Shown here in pieces: positions 24,550-33,463 of a stretch of 64,000 nt of DNA. The position numbers and the translations under genes are program-made. The DNA is from SHYQ01 sp041674525 (GTDB taxonomy: Bacteria; Chloroflexota; Dehalococcoidia; UBA2979). The notes under the pieces are model-generated. The model made no database searches and had not been told where the DNA came from. It was given only the letters and a program-made list of their open reading frames with translations. The DNA is taken from the NCBI GenBank assembly GCA_041674525.1, contig JBAYVN010000004.1, positions 13,258 through 77,257 of the forward strand, in the 5' to 3' direction. Each line of letters starts with the position of its first letter. Positions within the stretch are counted from its first letter, which is position 1.

Positions 24550-25761
24550 CTACCGGCTGCGCGGCAGTCCGAGGCCTCGCAGCGCCACCTGGTCACGCAT
24601 GATCTGCGTGCTGCCATGGTTGATTCCGGACTGGAATGCCCCCATCACGTTGTGCGCGTACAGGCCGCTCTCGATGGCGTCCTCGGCACCGTTGAGGAGC
24701 TGCGCGTACGGACCGAGGAGCTGCGCGATGGTCTCGGTGACCTTCACGCCGTGCTCGGGAGCCCACACCTTCTCGGCGCTGCCCTCGTACGTGAACTTCC
24801 CTTCGTGCTCCACGATCGACATGCTGCGCAGCGTCATCAGCCGGCAGACCTGAGCCTCGGTCCACACCTCGGCGATGCGGTCGCGCGCGGAGGGGTTGCT
24901 CTTGATGTTCTCGGCGAGGACGCCATTCTCGGGGTCCTTCACCCAGTTCACGATGTCCTCGTCGCGCCGCACCGACATCAGGTAACGGCCGGCGCCGACG
25001 CGGTCGAGGTTCAGACCCATCGCGCTCAGGTTCCAGCCGTTGTTCTCCTCGCCCAGCAGGCAGGAGGCCGGCACGCGCACGTCCTCGAAGAACGTCTCGT
25101 TCGTGCGGATCGTGCCGTACGTGGTGCCGCGCGGCGCGGGCGGGTCGTTCTGGATCGTCCACAGCGGGCGCACGGTGATCCCCGGCGTGTTGATCGGGAT
25201 CAGGAAGATCGAGATCCCGGCGTTGCGCTTCGAGTCCGGGTCGGTGCGCGCCATCAGGTAGACGTGCGTCGAGCGGTGCGCGCTGGACGTGTACATCTTC
25301 TGGCCGTTGATGACGTAGTCGTCGCCGTCACGCACAGCGCGGCATTGCAACCCGGCTAGGTCCGCGCCGCCCGAAGGCTCCGTGAAGCCGAGGGCGAACG
25401 ACAGCTCGCCGTTGATCAGCTTCGGGATGAAGTAATCCTTCTGCTCCTGCGTGCCGCCCGCGAGGATCGTCGGTGCGCCACTGCCGCCGCCGCCCACGCT
25501 CAGCCCGACGCGCGCGAACTCTTCCTCGACGATGTACTGGTCGAGGCGGTTGCCGTCCTGTCCGCCGTACTGCTTCGGCCACGAGATCGCGCGCCAGCCG
25601 CGCGCCTTGATCTTGTCGTACACGGCCGCCAGCTTCGGATTCCGCGATCCGCCCTCCCCGCCCTCGTCCTCCTCCTGGATGTCCGGGGTGACTTCCTTCG
25701 CGATGAAGTCCTGGACTTCCTGCTTGAGCGCCCGCTGGGCGGGCGTGTACTCGAATTCCAC
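24550..25761 (-). CDS. Acyl-CoA dehydrogenase
   Basis: The 403-residue flavoenzyme has the acyl-CoA dehydrogenase layout: an N-terminal helical domain, then the FAD/substrate signature FALGFTEPSGGADLAGLQCRA (about 120-140), a beta domain with DYVINGQKMYTSSAH, and the C-terminal helical domain with DRIAEVWTEAQVCRL. These enzymes take two hydrogens from an acyl-CoA and pass electrons to ETF. The GTG at 25761 is chosen because GGGGAGG lies eight bases upstream and the family begins at EFEYTPAQRAL. It faces away from a CoA-transferase gene across a 244-base divergent gap; the two could act on the same acid. Confidence 0.92.
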   Translation of the reverse strand: MEFEYTPAQRALKQEVQDFIAKEVTPDIQEEDEGGEGGSRNPKLAAVYDKIKARGWRAISWPKQYGGQDGNRLDQYIVEEEFARVGLSVGGGGSGAPTILAGGTQEQKDYFIPKLINGELSFALGFTEPSGGADLAGLQCRAVRDGDDYVINGQKMYTSSAHRSTHVYLMARTDPDSKRNAGISIFLIPINTPGITVRPLWTIQNDPPAPRGTTYGTIRTNETFFEDVRVPASCLLGEENNGWNLSAMGLNLDRVGAGRYLMSVRRDEDIVNWVKDPENGVLAENIKSNPSARDRIAEVWTEAQVCRLMTLRSMSIVEHEGKFTYEGSAEKVWAPEHGVKVTETIAQLLGPYAQLLNGAEDAIESGLYAHNVMGAFQSGINHGSTQIMRDQVALRGLGLPRSR

Positions 25762-25824
25762 TTGTGGCCTCCCCCGGGAGCCCCCCGAGCGGGCCTCCAC
25801 CGGTCTCCCTGACACTGGCACGGA

Positions 25825-25840
25825 ATATCACGAACGATAT
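25825..25840. promoter_or_regulatory. Possible operator dyad in the divergent acyl-CoA dehydrogenase/CoA-transferase gap
   Basis: ATATC-ACGAAC-GATAT is a small inverted repeat in an AT-rich island of the shared promoter region. It might be the site of a TetR-type regulator or simply a promoter element; no regulator gene is adjacent. Confidence 0.35.
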
Positions 25841-26005
25841 ACGCTCGCCGCCCGCCGATGACAACGCCCCGGCCGGCCCGGGACGCGAGAAGTCGCGCAA
25901 TGCTCGCGCCCCGGCAGCGTCGATCAGGCCGGACGCCGCGCGGGCGCGCGCTATCATGCCGCCGGCGCACCAGGCCGGGGGATTGAAAGGAAGAGGAGAC
26001 AGGAC

Positions 26006-27184
26006 ATGGCGCACCCGCTCGACGGAGTGAAGATCATCGAGATCGCGACGTACGCGCCGGCCAACATGGCCGCGGGCTGGCTCGCGGACCTGGGGGCCGA
26101 CATCATCGTCGTCGAGCCGCCCTCGAACCGGGCGCTCGGTCCCGAGTGGGACAAGAGCGACCGCCTCCGCCACGTGGAGAACCGCAACAAGCGCGGCATC
26201 GGCCTGAACCTGCGCGAGCCCGAGGGTCAGGCGATCCTCCACCGGATGGTGCAGGACGCCGACATCCTGATCGAGGCGAACCGCCCCGGCGTCGCGAAGC
26301 GCCTCGGCTTCGACTACGAGACGCTCTCGAAGATCAACCCGCGCATCATCGTGTGCTCCTCCACCGGCTACGGCCAGCAGGGGCCGATGAGCCACCTGCC
26401 CGGTCACGGCCGGGTGTGGGAGGCCACCGGGGGCTGGCTGCTGACGCAGGGCACGGGCCTGGGCAACATGGGCGGCGATTACACGGGTGTCCCGTACATG
26501 AACCCGTTCAACCTCGCGGACATCAAGTCCGCGCCGTACATCCTGTCCACCATCCTCGCGGCGCTGTACGCGCGCACCAACACGGGCGAGGGCCAGCACC
26601 TCGACATCGCGCTGTTCGATGCCGTGATCGCCGTGCGCAACCCGGCGACACCGGCGCGCGGCGACGAGGCGTGGGAGCGGCACACCGCCGCGAACGGCGT
26701 GTACGTCTGCAAGGACGGCCGGTACATCGCCTTCGCGGTGTCGGAGGCCCTGCAGTGGAAGAACATGTGCACGGGCGTCGGCCACCCGGAGTTCGAGAGC
26801 GAGTTCCGCCCCTCGAACGCCCGCGCCGACGAGATCCGGGCGATCTTCGCCCGGCGCTTCATGGAAAAGACGCGCGACGAGTGGTTCGCGGAGCTGAGCC
26901 AGTACGACATGGAGGTCGCTCCGGTCCTCACCCTCGACGAATCTGCGAGCAACCCGCAGGTGAAGCTGCGCAACATGCACGTCGAGGTCACGGACGACGC
27001 GGGCTACCACCAGGTCCAGTACGGCGCCCCGTTCCACCTGAGCAAGACCCCGCCGAAGATCAAGCACCGTCGCGCTCCCCGGTTCGGCGAGCACACGGAG
27101 CAGGTGCTCGCCGAGCTTGGCTACAGCGCCGGCGAGATCGCGAAGCTCACGTCCTCGGGCGTGGCGATCGCGAAGCAGTGGTGA
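26006..27184 (+). CDS. Family III CoA-transferase (CaiB/BaiF)
   Basis: A 392-residue single-domain CoA-transferase: VKIIEIATYAPANMAAGWLADLGADIIVVEPP at the N-terminus, KRGIGLNLREPEG, the FNLADIKSAPYIL segment with the catalytic-position Asp, and TNTGEGQHLDIALFDAVI. It would activate a carboxylic acid by CoA transfer; the acid is unknown. AAGGAAGAGGAG precedes the ATG. It is divergent from the acyl-CoA dehydrogenase, a typical pairing for degradation of a branched or aromatic side chain. Confidence 0.92.
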   Translation: MAHPLDGVKIIEIATYAPANMAAGWLADLGADIIVVEPPSNRALGPEWDKSDRLRHVENRNKRGIGLNLREPEGQAILHRMVQDADILIEANRPGVAKRLGFDYETLSKINPRIIVCSSTGYGQQGPMSHLPGHGRVWEATGGWLLTQGTGLGNMGGDYTGVPYMNPFNLADIKSAPYILSTILAALYARTNTGEGQHLDIALFDAVIAVRNPATPARGDEAWERHTAANGVYVCKDGRYIAFAVSEALQWKNMCTGVGHPEFESEFRPSNARADEIRAIFARRFMEKTRDEWFAELSQYDMEVAPVLTLDESASNPQVKLRNMHVEVTDDAGYHQVQYGAPFHLSKTPPKIKHRRAPRFGEHTEQVLAELGYSAGEIAKLTSSGVAIAKQW

Positions 27185-27217
27185 TCCGCGCGGGGTGACC
27201 CGTCAGGGTGTCTCACG

Positions 27218-27245
27218 GAGCAGCCCGCCGGAAGGCGGGCTGCTC
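27218..27245 (+). terminator. Hairpin terminator after the CoA-transferase gene
   Basis: GAGCAGCCCGCC-GGAA-GGCGGGCTGCTC is a 12-base perfect stem, 33 bases after the stop, between convergent genes. A T-run is absent. Confidence 0.8.
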
Positions 27246-27359
27246 TGCGTGGCTGCTCGGGGCGGGTTGCTGCGTGGCTCCGCTGCGTGCGCCGCTCGTG
27301 CACGCCGACCGTGTGGCGGCCGCGCGCGCTCGGCGCGCGCACGAGGACGCCGGGGCGCC

Positions 27360-28784
27360 TCAGTCCCAGGCGGGCGGGTGCGTGCCGAAGGGCGCCGTGG
27401 GCAGCGCGTAGAAGGGCGGTGTCTCCGACAGCTGCTCGGCCGGCCGCATGTAGCGGACGGGGCCGTACGGCGTGTCCATCTCCGTCAGCAGATCCTCGAA
27501 CTCGCTCAGCTCCGGATCGGGAATCCGCGCGCCGTCCACGCGGCCCATCTGCTTCACCCACTCCCCGGTCGTCGCCAGCGCCACGCGGACGTGGTAGCTC
27601 CCGCCCTCGTGCGCGCGACGCACGAGCGCCGAGAGCACGCCGAGCGCGGCGATATACGCCGTTGAGTGATCCATGACCTGGCAGGGGAGACCCGCCGGCT
27701 GCCCGCCCTCGCGGTACAGGGCGCCCTCGTAGGCCATGCCGTTATGACACTGCAGCATGCTGTCGTAGCAGGCGCGGTCGGACCAGGGGCCCTGGTGACC
27801 GAAGCCGCTGAGGCTCACGTAGATCAGCCCCGGGCGCCGCGCCGCCGCGGCCTCCGGACCGAACCCGTGCGACGCCAGCACGCCGGGGCGCATTCCCTGC
27901 ACCAGCACGTCCGCCTGGTCCACGAGCTCGCCGAAGGTGTGCGGCTCGGTGCGCAGGTCGAGCCACGCGGAGCGCTTCCCGAACCCCGTGGCGATGTCCA
28001 TCAGTCCCCATGGCGCGACGCTCGGCGCCGTGACCTGGATCACGTCCGCGCCGTGCCCGGCAAGGAACCGGCAGCACGTCGGACCCGAGATCACGCGCGT
28101 GAGGTCGATCACGCGCACGCCCGAGAGCGGACGCTCGGCCGGGCGCAGGGGCTGCGGCGGTGAGTCGGCGATCTTCGTGATCTCCACGACCGGCGTGCGC
28201 AACACGGCGGAGCCGTGCGGATGCACGGCCCATTCCTCGTTCGTGAGCACCACAGCGGCGATCCCGCCGCGGCTGCATACCGCCTCCTCGATCTCGAAGG
28301 CATTCCGCTTGCGCGTCGCCTCGGCGCCGGCCGCGCTGTCGTCCGCGCAGCCGAGGACGTCCAGCGCCACCTGGCGGTGATGCGGCAGCGACGTCTGGTA
28401 GCGGATGTAGCGATCATCGGCCGTGCGGTAGAACCCCAGGCCGAGCCGGTCCGTCTGCCCGCGCGGCGGCAGCCCCTCGACCTGCGCCCAGCGCTCCGAG
28501 CGGTACGTGGCGATGGCGTGACGCGTGTCGATCGCCACAGTCTGTGTGCGGCCGGTGCGCTCGCGCCACACCTCGGTCACGCCCAGGCTCGCCGCGCCGA
28601 TCGCCGCCGCCGCGGCCCCACCGATGCGGTAGATCGCCGGGAAGTACGGGTCCGAGCCGGTGACGGTCAGCCGCGACGCGATCCCGGGGTCGAGGCCGGC
28701 GGCGCTCAGCAGGCCCGCCGCAAGTTCGACGGTGCTCGGACCGGTCACCCCATCAATCCTCGGGACCACCTGCGGCTCGTTCAC
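27360..28784 (-). CDS. Family III CoA-transferase, divergent two-part form
   Basis: This 474-residue protein has a CaiB/BaiF domain in its C-terminal half: VRVIDLTRVISGPTCCRFLAGHGADVIQV, a WLDLRTEPH segment, LIYVSLSGFGHQGPW, and MDHSTAYIAALGVLSAL with the catalytic-position Asp. The first 220 residues (IYRIGGAAAAAIGAASLGVTEVWRERTG, then SLPHHRQVALDVLG) look like the C-terminal portion of the same family, so the chain resembles a tandem pair whose first N-terminal part has been lost. It starts at GTG after GGGGGATG. No partner gene overlaps it. Substrate unknown. Confidence 0.85.
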   Translation of the reverse strand: MNEPQVVPRIDGVTGPSTVELAAGLLSAAGLDPGIASRLTVTGSDPYFPAIYRIGGAAAAAIGAASLGVTEVWRERTGRTQTVAIDTRHAIATYRSERWAQVEGLPPRGQTDRLGLGFYRTADDRYIRYQTSLPHHRQVALDVLGCADDSAAGAEATRKRNAFEIEEAVCSRGGIAAVVLTNEEWAVHPHGSAVLRTPVVEITKIADSPPQPLRPAERPLSGVRVIDLTRVISGPTCCRFLAGHGADVIQVTAPSVAPWGLMDIATGFGKRSAWLDLRTEPHTFGELVDQADVLVQGMRPGVLASHGFGPEAAAARRPGLIYVSLSGFGHQGPWSDRACYDSMLQCHNGMAYEGALYREGGQPAGLPCQVMDHSTAYIAALGVLSALVRRAHEGGSYHVRVALATTGEWVKQMGRVDGARIPDPELSEFEDLLTEMDTPYGPVRYMRPAEQLSETPPFYALPTAPFGTHPPAWD

Positions 28785-29035
28785 GGAGCATCCCCCGGCA
28801 CCGACCGGTCATCCAGCCGGCCGAATTGAAACACCTGAGGCGGCCGATTCTACAAAAACCACACCAGCCTCGCACCAGATCTCCCTCGCGGCCGCGAGGT
28901 TCGCCTAGAAACCGTCGTGGGCGTTCGTCCGGCGCCGCACCCGGATCCCCGGTGTTGCGAGGCCTCGCGCGGGGGGCGTATACCTCGGCGTACTTCGCGC
29001 TCCGCGAACGGAGCAGGGCACGGGAGGAGCAGACG

Positions 29036-29839
29036 ATGCCGCTCATGGACCTCGGCGACGCCACGATTCACTACGAGGACCGCGGCTCGGGGCCGCTCAC
29101 CTTCATCCACTGCCACGACATGGGCTCAAGCGGCGAGCGCTTCGAGGCCGATGACATGGACTGGTATGCGCAGCGCTTCCGCACGATCTCGTGGGACAAC
29201 CGCGGGCTGGGCCGCTCGGGCCAGTCGGCGAAGTACACGCTGCCGCTCTACGCCGCCGACATGGCGCATCTGCTCGATCGCCTCGGCGTCGAGCGGGCGA
29301 TCGTGATGGGCGTCTCGTGGGGCGGGATCCTGGTGCAGCGCTTCGCCATCGACTACCCGGAGCGGTGCCTCGCGCTGATCGTCGACTCCTCGTCGCCGGA
29401 GACGAACGCTGCGGCCAGCGAGAACTGGTACCTGCGCGCCGAGGCCGCCCGCATCGGCGCGAAGGCCGTCATCGGGCGCGAGCTCAGCCCGGCGTTCGAG
29501 GGCCACGCGGTGATCACCCCGGAACAGGCCGACGAGGCGCACGCGCGCGTCAAGCCCGAGCACCTGGACTCGTACGTGGCGCAGTACCGCGCGACGGCAG
29601 GCCTCCACGAGCATCCGCTGACGCCGTACCTGCACCGGATCACGTGTCCCACGCTGGCGGTCGCGGGCGGAAAGGACGCCACGGCGGGCGCCGGCGGTGC
29701 GGTGGTCATCTCCCGCAACGTGCCGAACGCGCGCCTCCACATCTTCCAGGACGCGGGACACGGCACCTCGCGCACGGCCCGCGCGGAGTTCCGCACGCTG
29801 CTCCTCGACTTCCTGGGCGAGAACGGCCTGCCGGTCTAG
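29036..29839 (+). CDS. Alpha/beta hydrolase
   Basis: The 267-residue protein has the 3-oxoadipate enol-lactonase/haloperoxidase-like layout: IHYEDRGSGPLTFIHCHDMG, ISWDNRGLGRSGQS, nucleophile GVSWGG (Ser about 94), a charge-relay Asp in GGKDATA, and the final His in FQDAGHGTS. GGGAGGAGC precedes the ATG. It is divergent from the CoA-transferase at 28784. Substrate unknown. Confidence 0.88.
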   Translation: MPLMDLGDATIHYEDRGSGPLTFIHCHDMGSSGERFEADDMDWYAQRFRTISWDNRGLGRSGQSAKYTLPLYAADMAHLLDRLGVERAIVMGVSWGGILVQRFAIDYPERCLALIVDSSSPETNAAASENWYLRAEAARIGAKAVIGRELSPAFEGHAVITPEQADEAHARVKPEHLDSYVAQYRATAGLHEHPLTPYLHRITCPTLAVAGGKDATAGAGGAVVISRNVPNARLHIFQDAGHGTSRTARAEFRTLLLDFLGENGLPV

Positions 29840-29980
29840 GGGTACCGGCCACGCACCTGCGAGACCCATTCGAGTCGCGCTCCCTGATCGTCGAAGGGGT
29901 CCGCGAGGTGGTGACGGGCGCTGCGGCATCGCCCGTCAGTCGCGTCTCACGCCTCGGCGTTCAGCACCGCTTCGGAGCGG

Positions 29981-31000
29981 TTAGAGCATCCCCGACTGGT
30001 CGAGGGTGGTGCGGACGAGCATCTGGTGCAGCGCGGCGCGGCGCGACTCGGCCTGGTTCTGCTGGCCCATCTCCACGAGGATCGGGACGCAGCCCCTGAC
30101 CCACTGCCCGATGGACAGCGACGTGGTGCCGCTGAACGTGACCCCGTTGCCCTGCGGACGCGTGGCGCTGGGACTGGGCGTGGCGCCCGGGCGCGGCGTG
30201 TTGCTGGGCACCACCTGCACACCCGGCCTCGGCGTCGCAGCGCCGCGCATGTAGAACTCCTCGCGCGGGGCGATCTGCGCGTTCACGGTCCGCACCACGT
30301 TCGCGAGACGGTCGATGGTCGCGTCGTTCGCGCCGGCGCCGATGGCGAACGTCTGGCCGATGAACGCCGTGCCACTGCTGGCGCCGCGCTCGGCGTAGAA
30401 CACCCACGACTCGTGCAGGTCGTACAGGAGTTCGGGCTGGAACTCCCGTCCGAGGTCGATGATCGCCGCCGCCATGCGGGCCATCGGCAGGCCGTCCGGG
30501 TTGCCCGGGTACAGCCGGTTCAGGTCACCCAGCTCGGGCAGCGTGCGCTCCATGACGGCGTCCGAGCGCCAGTTGACGCGGGGCACCACCAGCAGGCTCC
30601 CGCGCTCCACCTGCCAGTCCGCGATCCCCTCCGCGGCTAGCCAGCCGCCGGGCTCGTTGCCGTGCACGCCGCCGAGCACCATGATGCGCGGCCCTGGCCT
30701 GCCGCTGTGGATGGCGATCCCGTCCGCGGCCCACGGCGTGCCCTTCAGGAGCGTCACCACCTCGTTGCCGCGCGCGTGCAGCGGTGGCGGCGTGGGCGTG
30801 GGCTCGGGGGTGGGGGTGCCGTTCGCCGGGCCCACGGGCGCGCCGAGGCGGGCCTCCAGGTCGGGGTGCTCGGCGTGGGTGAGCGAGCACGCGGACAGCG
30901 CCGACGCGCCCAGCCCGGTTCCCGCGAGCGCGAGGAAGCGGCGGCGGGTGACCCGGGAGGGCGATCTCGGCGATGAGCCCGGCGTAGACATGCCAGTCAT
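29981..31000 (-). CDS. Tat-exported lipoprotein, succinylglutamate desuccinylase/aspartoacylase-like (M14) metallohydrolase
   Basis: The 339-residue protein begins with a Tat signal (TRRRFLALAGTGLG, 18-31) ending in a lipobox LSAC with Cys38. A Pro/Thr linker (TPTPEPTPTP) leads to an AstE/AspA-type zinc site: GGVHGNEPGGW (H113, E116) and YDLHES. In this family the enzyme cleaves amide-linked acyl groups or C-terminal peptide bonds. The Tat signal and lipid anchor place it outside the membrane after folding with its metal. A second Pro/Thr-rich insertion lies near 250-275. Start could be the ATG at 31000 or the next at 30991. Substrate unknown. Confidence 0.82.
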   Translation of the reverse strand: MTGMSTPGSSPRSPSRVTRRRFLALAGTGLGASALSACSLTHAEHPDLEARLGAPVGPANGTPTPEPTPTPPPLHARGNEVVTLLKGTPWAADGIAIHSGRPGPRIMVLGGVHGNEPGGWLAAEGIADWQVERGSLLVVPRVNWRSDAVMERTLPELGDLNRLYPGNPDGLPMARMAAAIIDLGREFQPELLYDLHESWVFYAERGASSGTAFIGQTFAIGAGANDATIDRLANVVRTVNAQIAPREEFYMRGAATPRPGVQVVPSNTPRPGATPSPSATRPQGNGVTFSGTTSLSIGQWVRGCVPILVEMGQQNQAESRRAALHQMLVRTTLDQSGML

Positions 31001-31165
31001 GCTACGAAACGCACCCGCTCCCAGTCATCAAAGGGATGTCAGCGTCCGGCGCGGCTCCGGACAGATGCCCAGAATCTGCGGGAGGGTGAGGCGTGCCCAG
31101 TCGTCAGGTGCCCCGTCGCGGGGTGCCCGGTCGCCACGTGCCCCAGACCCAGTGGCGGCGCCCGC

Positions 31166-32425
31166 TCAGTCCTCGACCGCCCCGAGGAGCATCCCGGCGC
31201 CGACGGTGTGGTTCGTCGTCTCGTCGATGAGGATGAACGATCCGGTGTGGCGGTTCGCGCGGTACGAGTCGAAGAACAGCGGCTCCGTGGTGCGGAAGGT
31301 GACGCGCCCGATCTCGTTGAGGGCGAGCCCGTCCGCGTCGATGTCCTCGGCCAGGGTGTTGATCTCGAGGCGCGAGGCGATGCGTGTGACCATGGCGCGC
31401 GCGGTGTGGGTGGTGTGCTTGATCGCCAGGCGCACGCCGGGCGCCAGGCGCGAGCGCTCGGTCATCCAGCAGACCCACGCCTCCACGTGCCGCGCGGCGG
31501 CCGGCTCGCGCTCGGCGCCGACGATCATGTTGCCGCGCGACACGTCGATGTCGTCCTGCAGGCGGATGGTGACCGACATCGGCGGCGCGGCGGCCTCCAC
31601 CGGGCCGTCGAAGGTGTCGATGCCGGCGATCGTGGTGCGCTGTCCGCCGGGGAGCACGGTCACGGCGTCGCCGGGGCGGAAGACGCCGCCCGCGACGGTG
31701 CCGGCATAGCCGCGGTAGTCGTGGTACTCGCCGCGCATCGGGCGGATCACGTACTGCACCGGGAAGCGGCGGTCGTCCAGGTCCTCGTCCGTCGCGATCT
31801 CGACCTCCTCCAGGTGTTCCAGGAGCGCCTTTCCGTCGTACCACGGCATGCACCCCGAGCGATCGACCACGTTGTCGCCGTTGAGCGCGGAGATCGGGAT
31901 GAAGGTCACATCGCGCACGTCGAGCTTGCTGGCGAACTCGGCGAAGTCGTCGCGCACCGCCTCGAACACGGACTGGTCGTAGTCCACGAGGTCCATCTTG
32001 TTCACGCAGACCACGAGGTGCGGGATGCCGAGCAGCGACGAGATGAAGGCGTGCCGCCGCGACTGCTCCACCACGCCCTGCCGCGCATCGATCAGGATCA
32101 GCGCGAGGTGCGCGGTGGAGGCGCCGGTCACCATGTTGCGCGTGTACTGCACGTGGCCGGGCGTGTCCGCGATGATGAACTTGCGCCGTGGCGTGGAGAA
32201 GTACCGGTACGCGACGTCGATGGTGATGCCCTGCTCCCGCTCGGCGCGCAGGCCGTCCGTGAGGAGCGCGAGGTTCACGTACTCGTCGCCGCGCGCCTCG
32301 CTGGTGCGCTCGATGGCATCCCACTGGTCCTGCATGATCGACTTCGCGTCGTACAGCAGCCGCCCGATGAGGGTGCTCTTGCCGTCGTCCACGGATCCCA
32401 CGGTGGCGAAGCGGAGCAGCTCCAC
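31166..32425 (-). CDS. cysN: Sulfate adenylyltransferase subunit 1 (GTPase subunit)
   Basis: A 419-residue GTPase of the elongation-factor family: P-loop FATVGSVDDGKST, switch region EREQGITIDVAYRYF, IADTPGHVQYTRNM, and NKMDLVDYD, followed by EF-Tu-like domains 2 and 3. With CysD it makes adenosine 5'-phosphosulfate from sulfate and ATP. There is no fused APS kinase domain. The GTG overlaps the cysD stop by one base, so translation is coupled. Confidence 0.96.
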   Translation of the reverse strand: MELLRFATVGSVDDGKSTLIGRLLYDAKSIMQDQWDAIERTSEARGDEYVNLALLTDGLRAEREQGITIDVAYRYFSTPRRKFIIADTPGHVQYTRNMVTGASTAHLALILIDARQGVVEQSRRHAFISSLLGIPHLVVCVNKMDLVDYDQSVFEAVRDDFAEFASKLDVRDVTFIPISALNGDNVVDRSGCMPWYDGKALLEHLEEVEIATDEDLDDRRFPVQYVIRPMRGEYHDYRGYAGTVAGGVFRPGDAVTVLPGGQRTTIAGIDTFDGPVEAAAPPMSVTIRLQDDIDVSRGNMIVGAEREPAAARHVEAWVCWMTERSRLAPGVRLAIKHTTHTARAMVTRIASRLEINTLAEDIDADGLALNEIGRVTFRTTEPLFFDSYRANRHTGSFILIDETTNHTVGAGMLLGAVED

Positions 32426-33342
32426 TAGAAGTACCCCTCGCGCTTGCGGTCTTCCATCGCGGCATCGGAGGTCCGGTCATCGGCGCGGCTCGCACCCCGC
32501 TCCGTGATGCGCGTCGCCGCGATCTCCGCGATCACGTCCTCCACCGTAGTAGCAGCGCTCGCCACAGCGGCGGTGCAGGTGATGTCGCCGACGGTGCGGA
32601 AGCGCACGACGCGGTGCTCGGTGCGCTCGCCTCGGAGGTGCGGCAGGATGCCGGCATCTGCCATCAGCATGCCATCGCGCTCGAAGACCGCGCGCTCGTG
32701 GGCGAAGTAGATCGATGGAATCTCGATGCGGTCGCCGGCGATGTACTGCCAGACGTCCAGTTCCGTCCAGTTCGAGATCGGGAAGACGCGGATGTGCTCA
32801 CCCGCGCGGTGACGCCCGTTGAAGAGATCCCAGAGCTCGGGGCGCTGGTTCTTCGGGTCCCACTGGCCGAAGTCGTCGCGGAAGGAATACACGCGCTCTT
32901 TCGCGCGGGCCTTCTCCTCGTCGCGCCGCGCGCCACCGAAGACGGCGTCGAACTTCCCCCGCGCGATCGTCTCCAGCAGTACCGGCGTCTGCAGGCGATT
33001 GCGCGAGGCGCGCGGACCGGTGTCGTCCACCAGCGTGCCCGCGTCGATCGCCTCCTGCACGGAGCCCACGATCAGCCGGACGCCGAGTTCGGCGACGCGC
33101 CGGTCGCGGTACTCGATCACCTCAGGGAAGTTGTGACCGGTGTCGATGTGCACCACGGGAAAGGGGATGCGCGCGGGCCAGAACGCCTTCTCCGCCAGCC
33201 GCAGCATCACGATCGAGTCCTTGCCGCCGGAGAAGAGCAGCGCGGGGCGCTCGAACTCCGCCGCGACCTCGCGAATGATGTGGATCGACTCGGCCTCGAG
33301 GACCTCGAGGTGCGTGAGCTCGCGGGGCAACGTGCTGTTCAC
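32425..33342 (-). CDS. cysD: Sulfate adenylyltransferase subunit 2
   Basis: The 305-residue PP-loop ATPase has ALLFSGGKDSIVML, VVHIDTGHNFPEVIEYRD, VFGGARRDEEKARAKERVYSFRD and the C-terminal GREGYF-like end EDRKREGYF, all diagnostic of CysD. I chose the GTG at 33342 because GAGGAG lies eight bases upstream; a start 30 bases earlier is also open. It sits 122 bases after the sulfite reductase gene, from which it is separated by a terminator-like hairpin. Confidence 0.96.
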   Translation of the reverse strand: MNSTLPRELTHLEVLEAESIHIIREVAAEFERPALLFSGGKDSIVMLRLAEKAFWPARIPFPVVHIDTGHNFPEVIEYRDRRVAELGVRLIVGSVQEAIDAGTLVDDTGPRASRNRLQTPVLLETIARGKFDAVFGGARRDEEKARAKERVYSFRDDFGQWDPKNQRPELWDLFNGRHRAGEHIRVFPISNWTELDVWQYIAGDRIEIPSIYFAHERAVFERDGMLMADAGILPHLRGERTEHRVVRFRTVGDITCTAAVASAATTVEDVIAEIAATRITERGASRADDRTSDAAMEDRKREGYF

Positions 33343-33416
33343 GACGTCAACTCCTCGGACAGTCCGCAGCACCGTGCTGCGCTGCTTGTGAACACGGTCA
33401 CAACCGCGGGCGACGA

Positions 33417-33452
33417 AAAGGAGCGGCGGTGCCCGGGGGCTCGCCGCCGCTC
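33417..33452 (-). terminator. Intrinsic terminator after the sulfite reductase gene
   Basis: On the minus strand a nine-base stem GAGCGGCGG/CCGCCGCTC is followed by CTTTTCG. It lies 12 bases past the sulfite reductase stop, so cysDN probably need readthrough or their own promoter in 33343-33420. Confidence 0.7.
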
Positions 33453-33463
33453 TCCACCGCGCG

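Noticed and set aside
31111..31123. Terminator after cysN
   Set aside because: CCCCG-TCG-CGGGG is only a five-base stem amid repetitive GTGCCC sequence and has no T-run; too weak to list.
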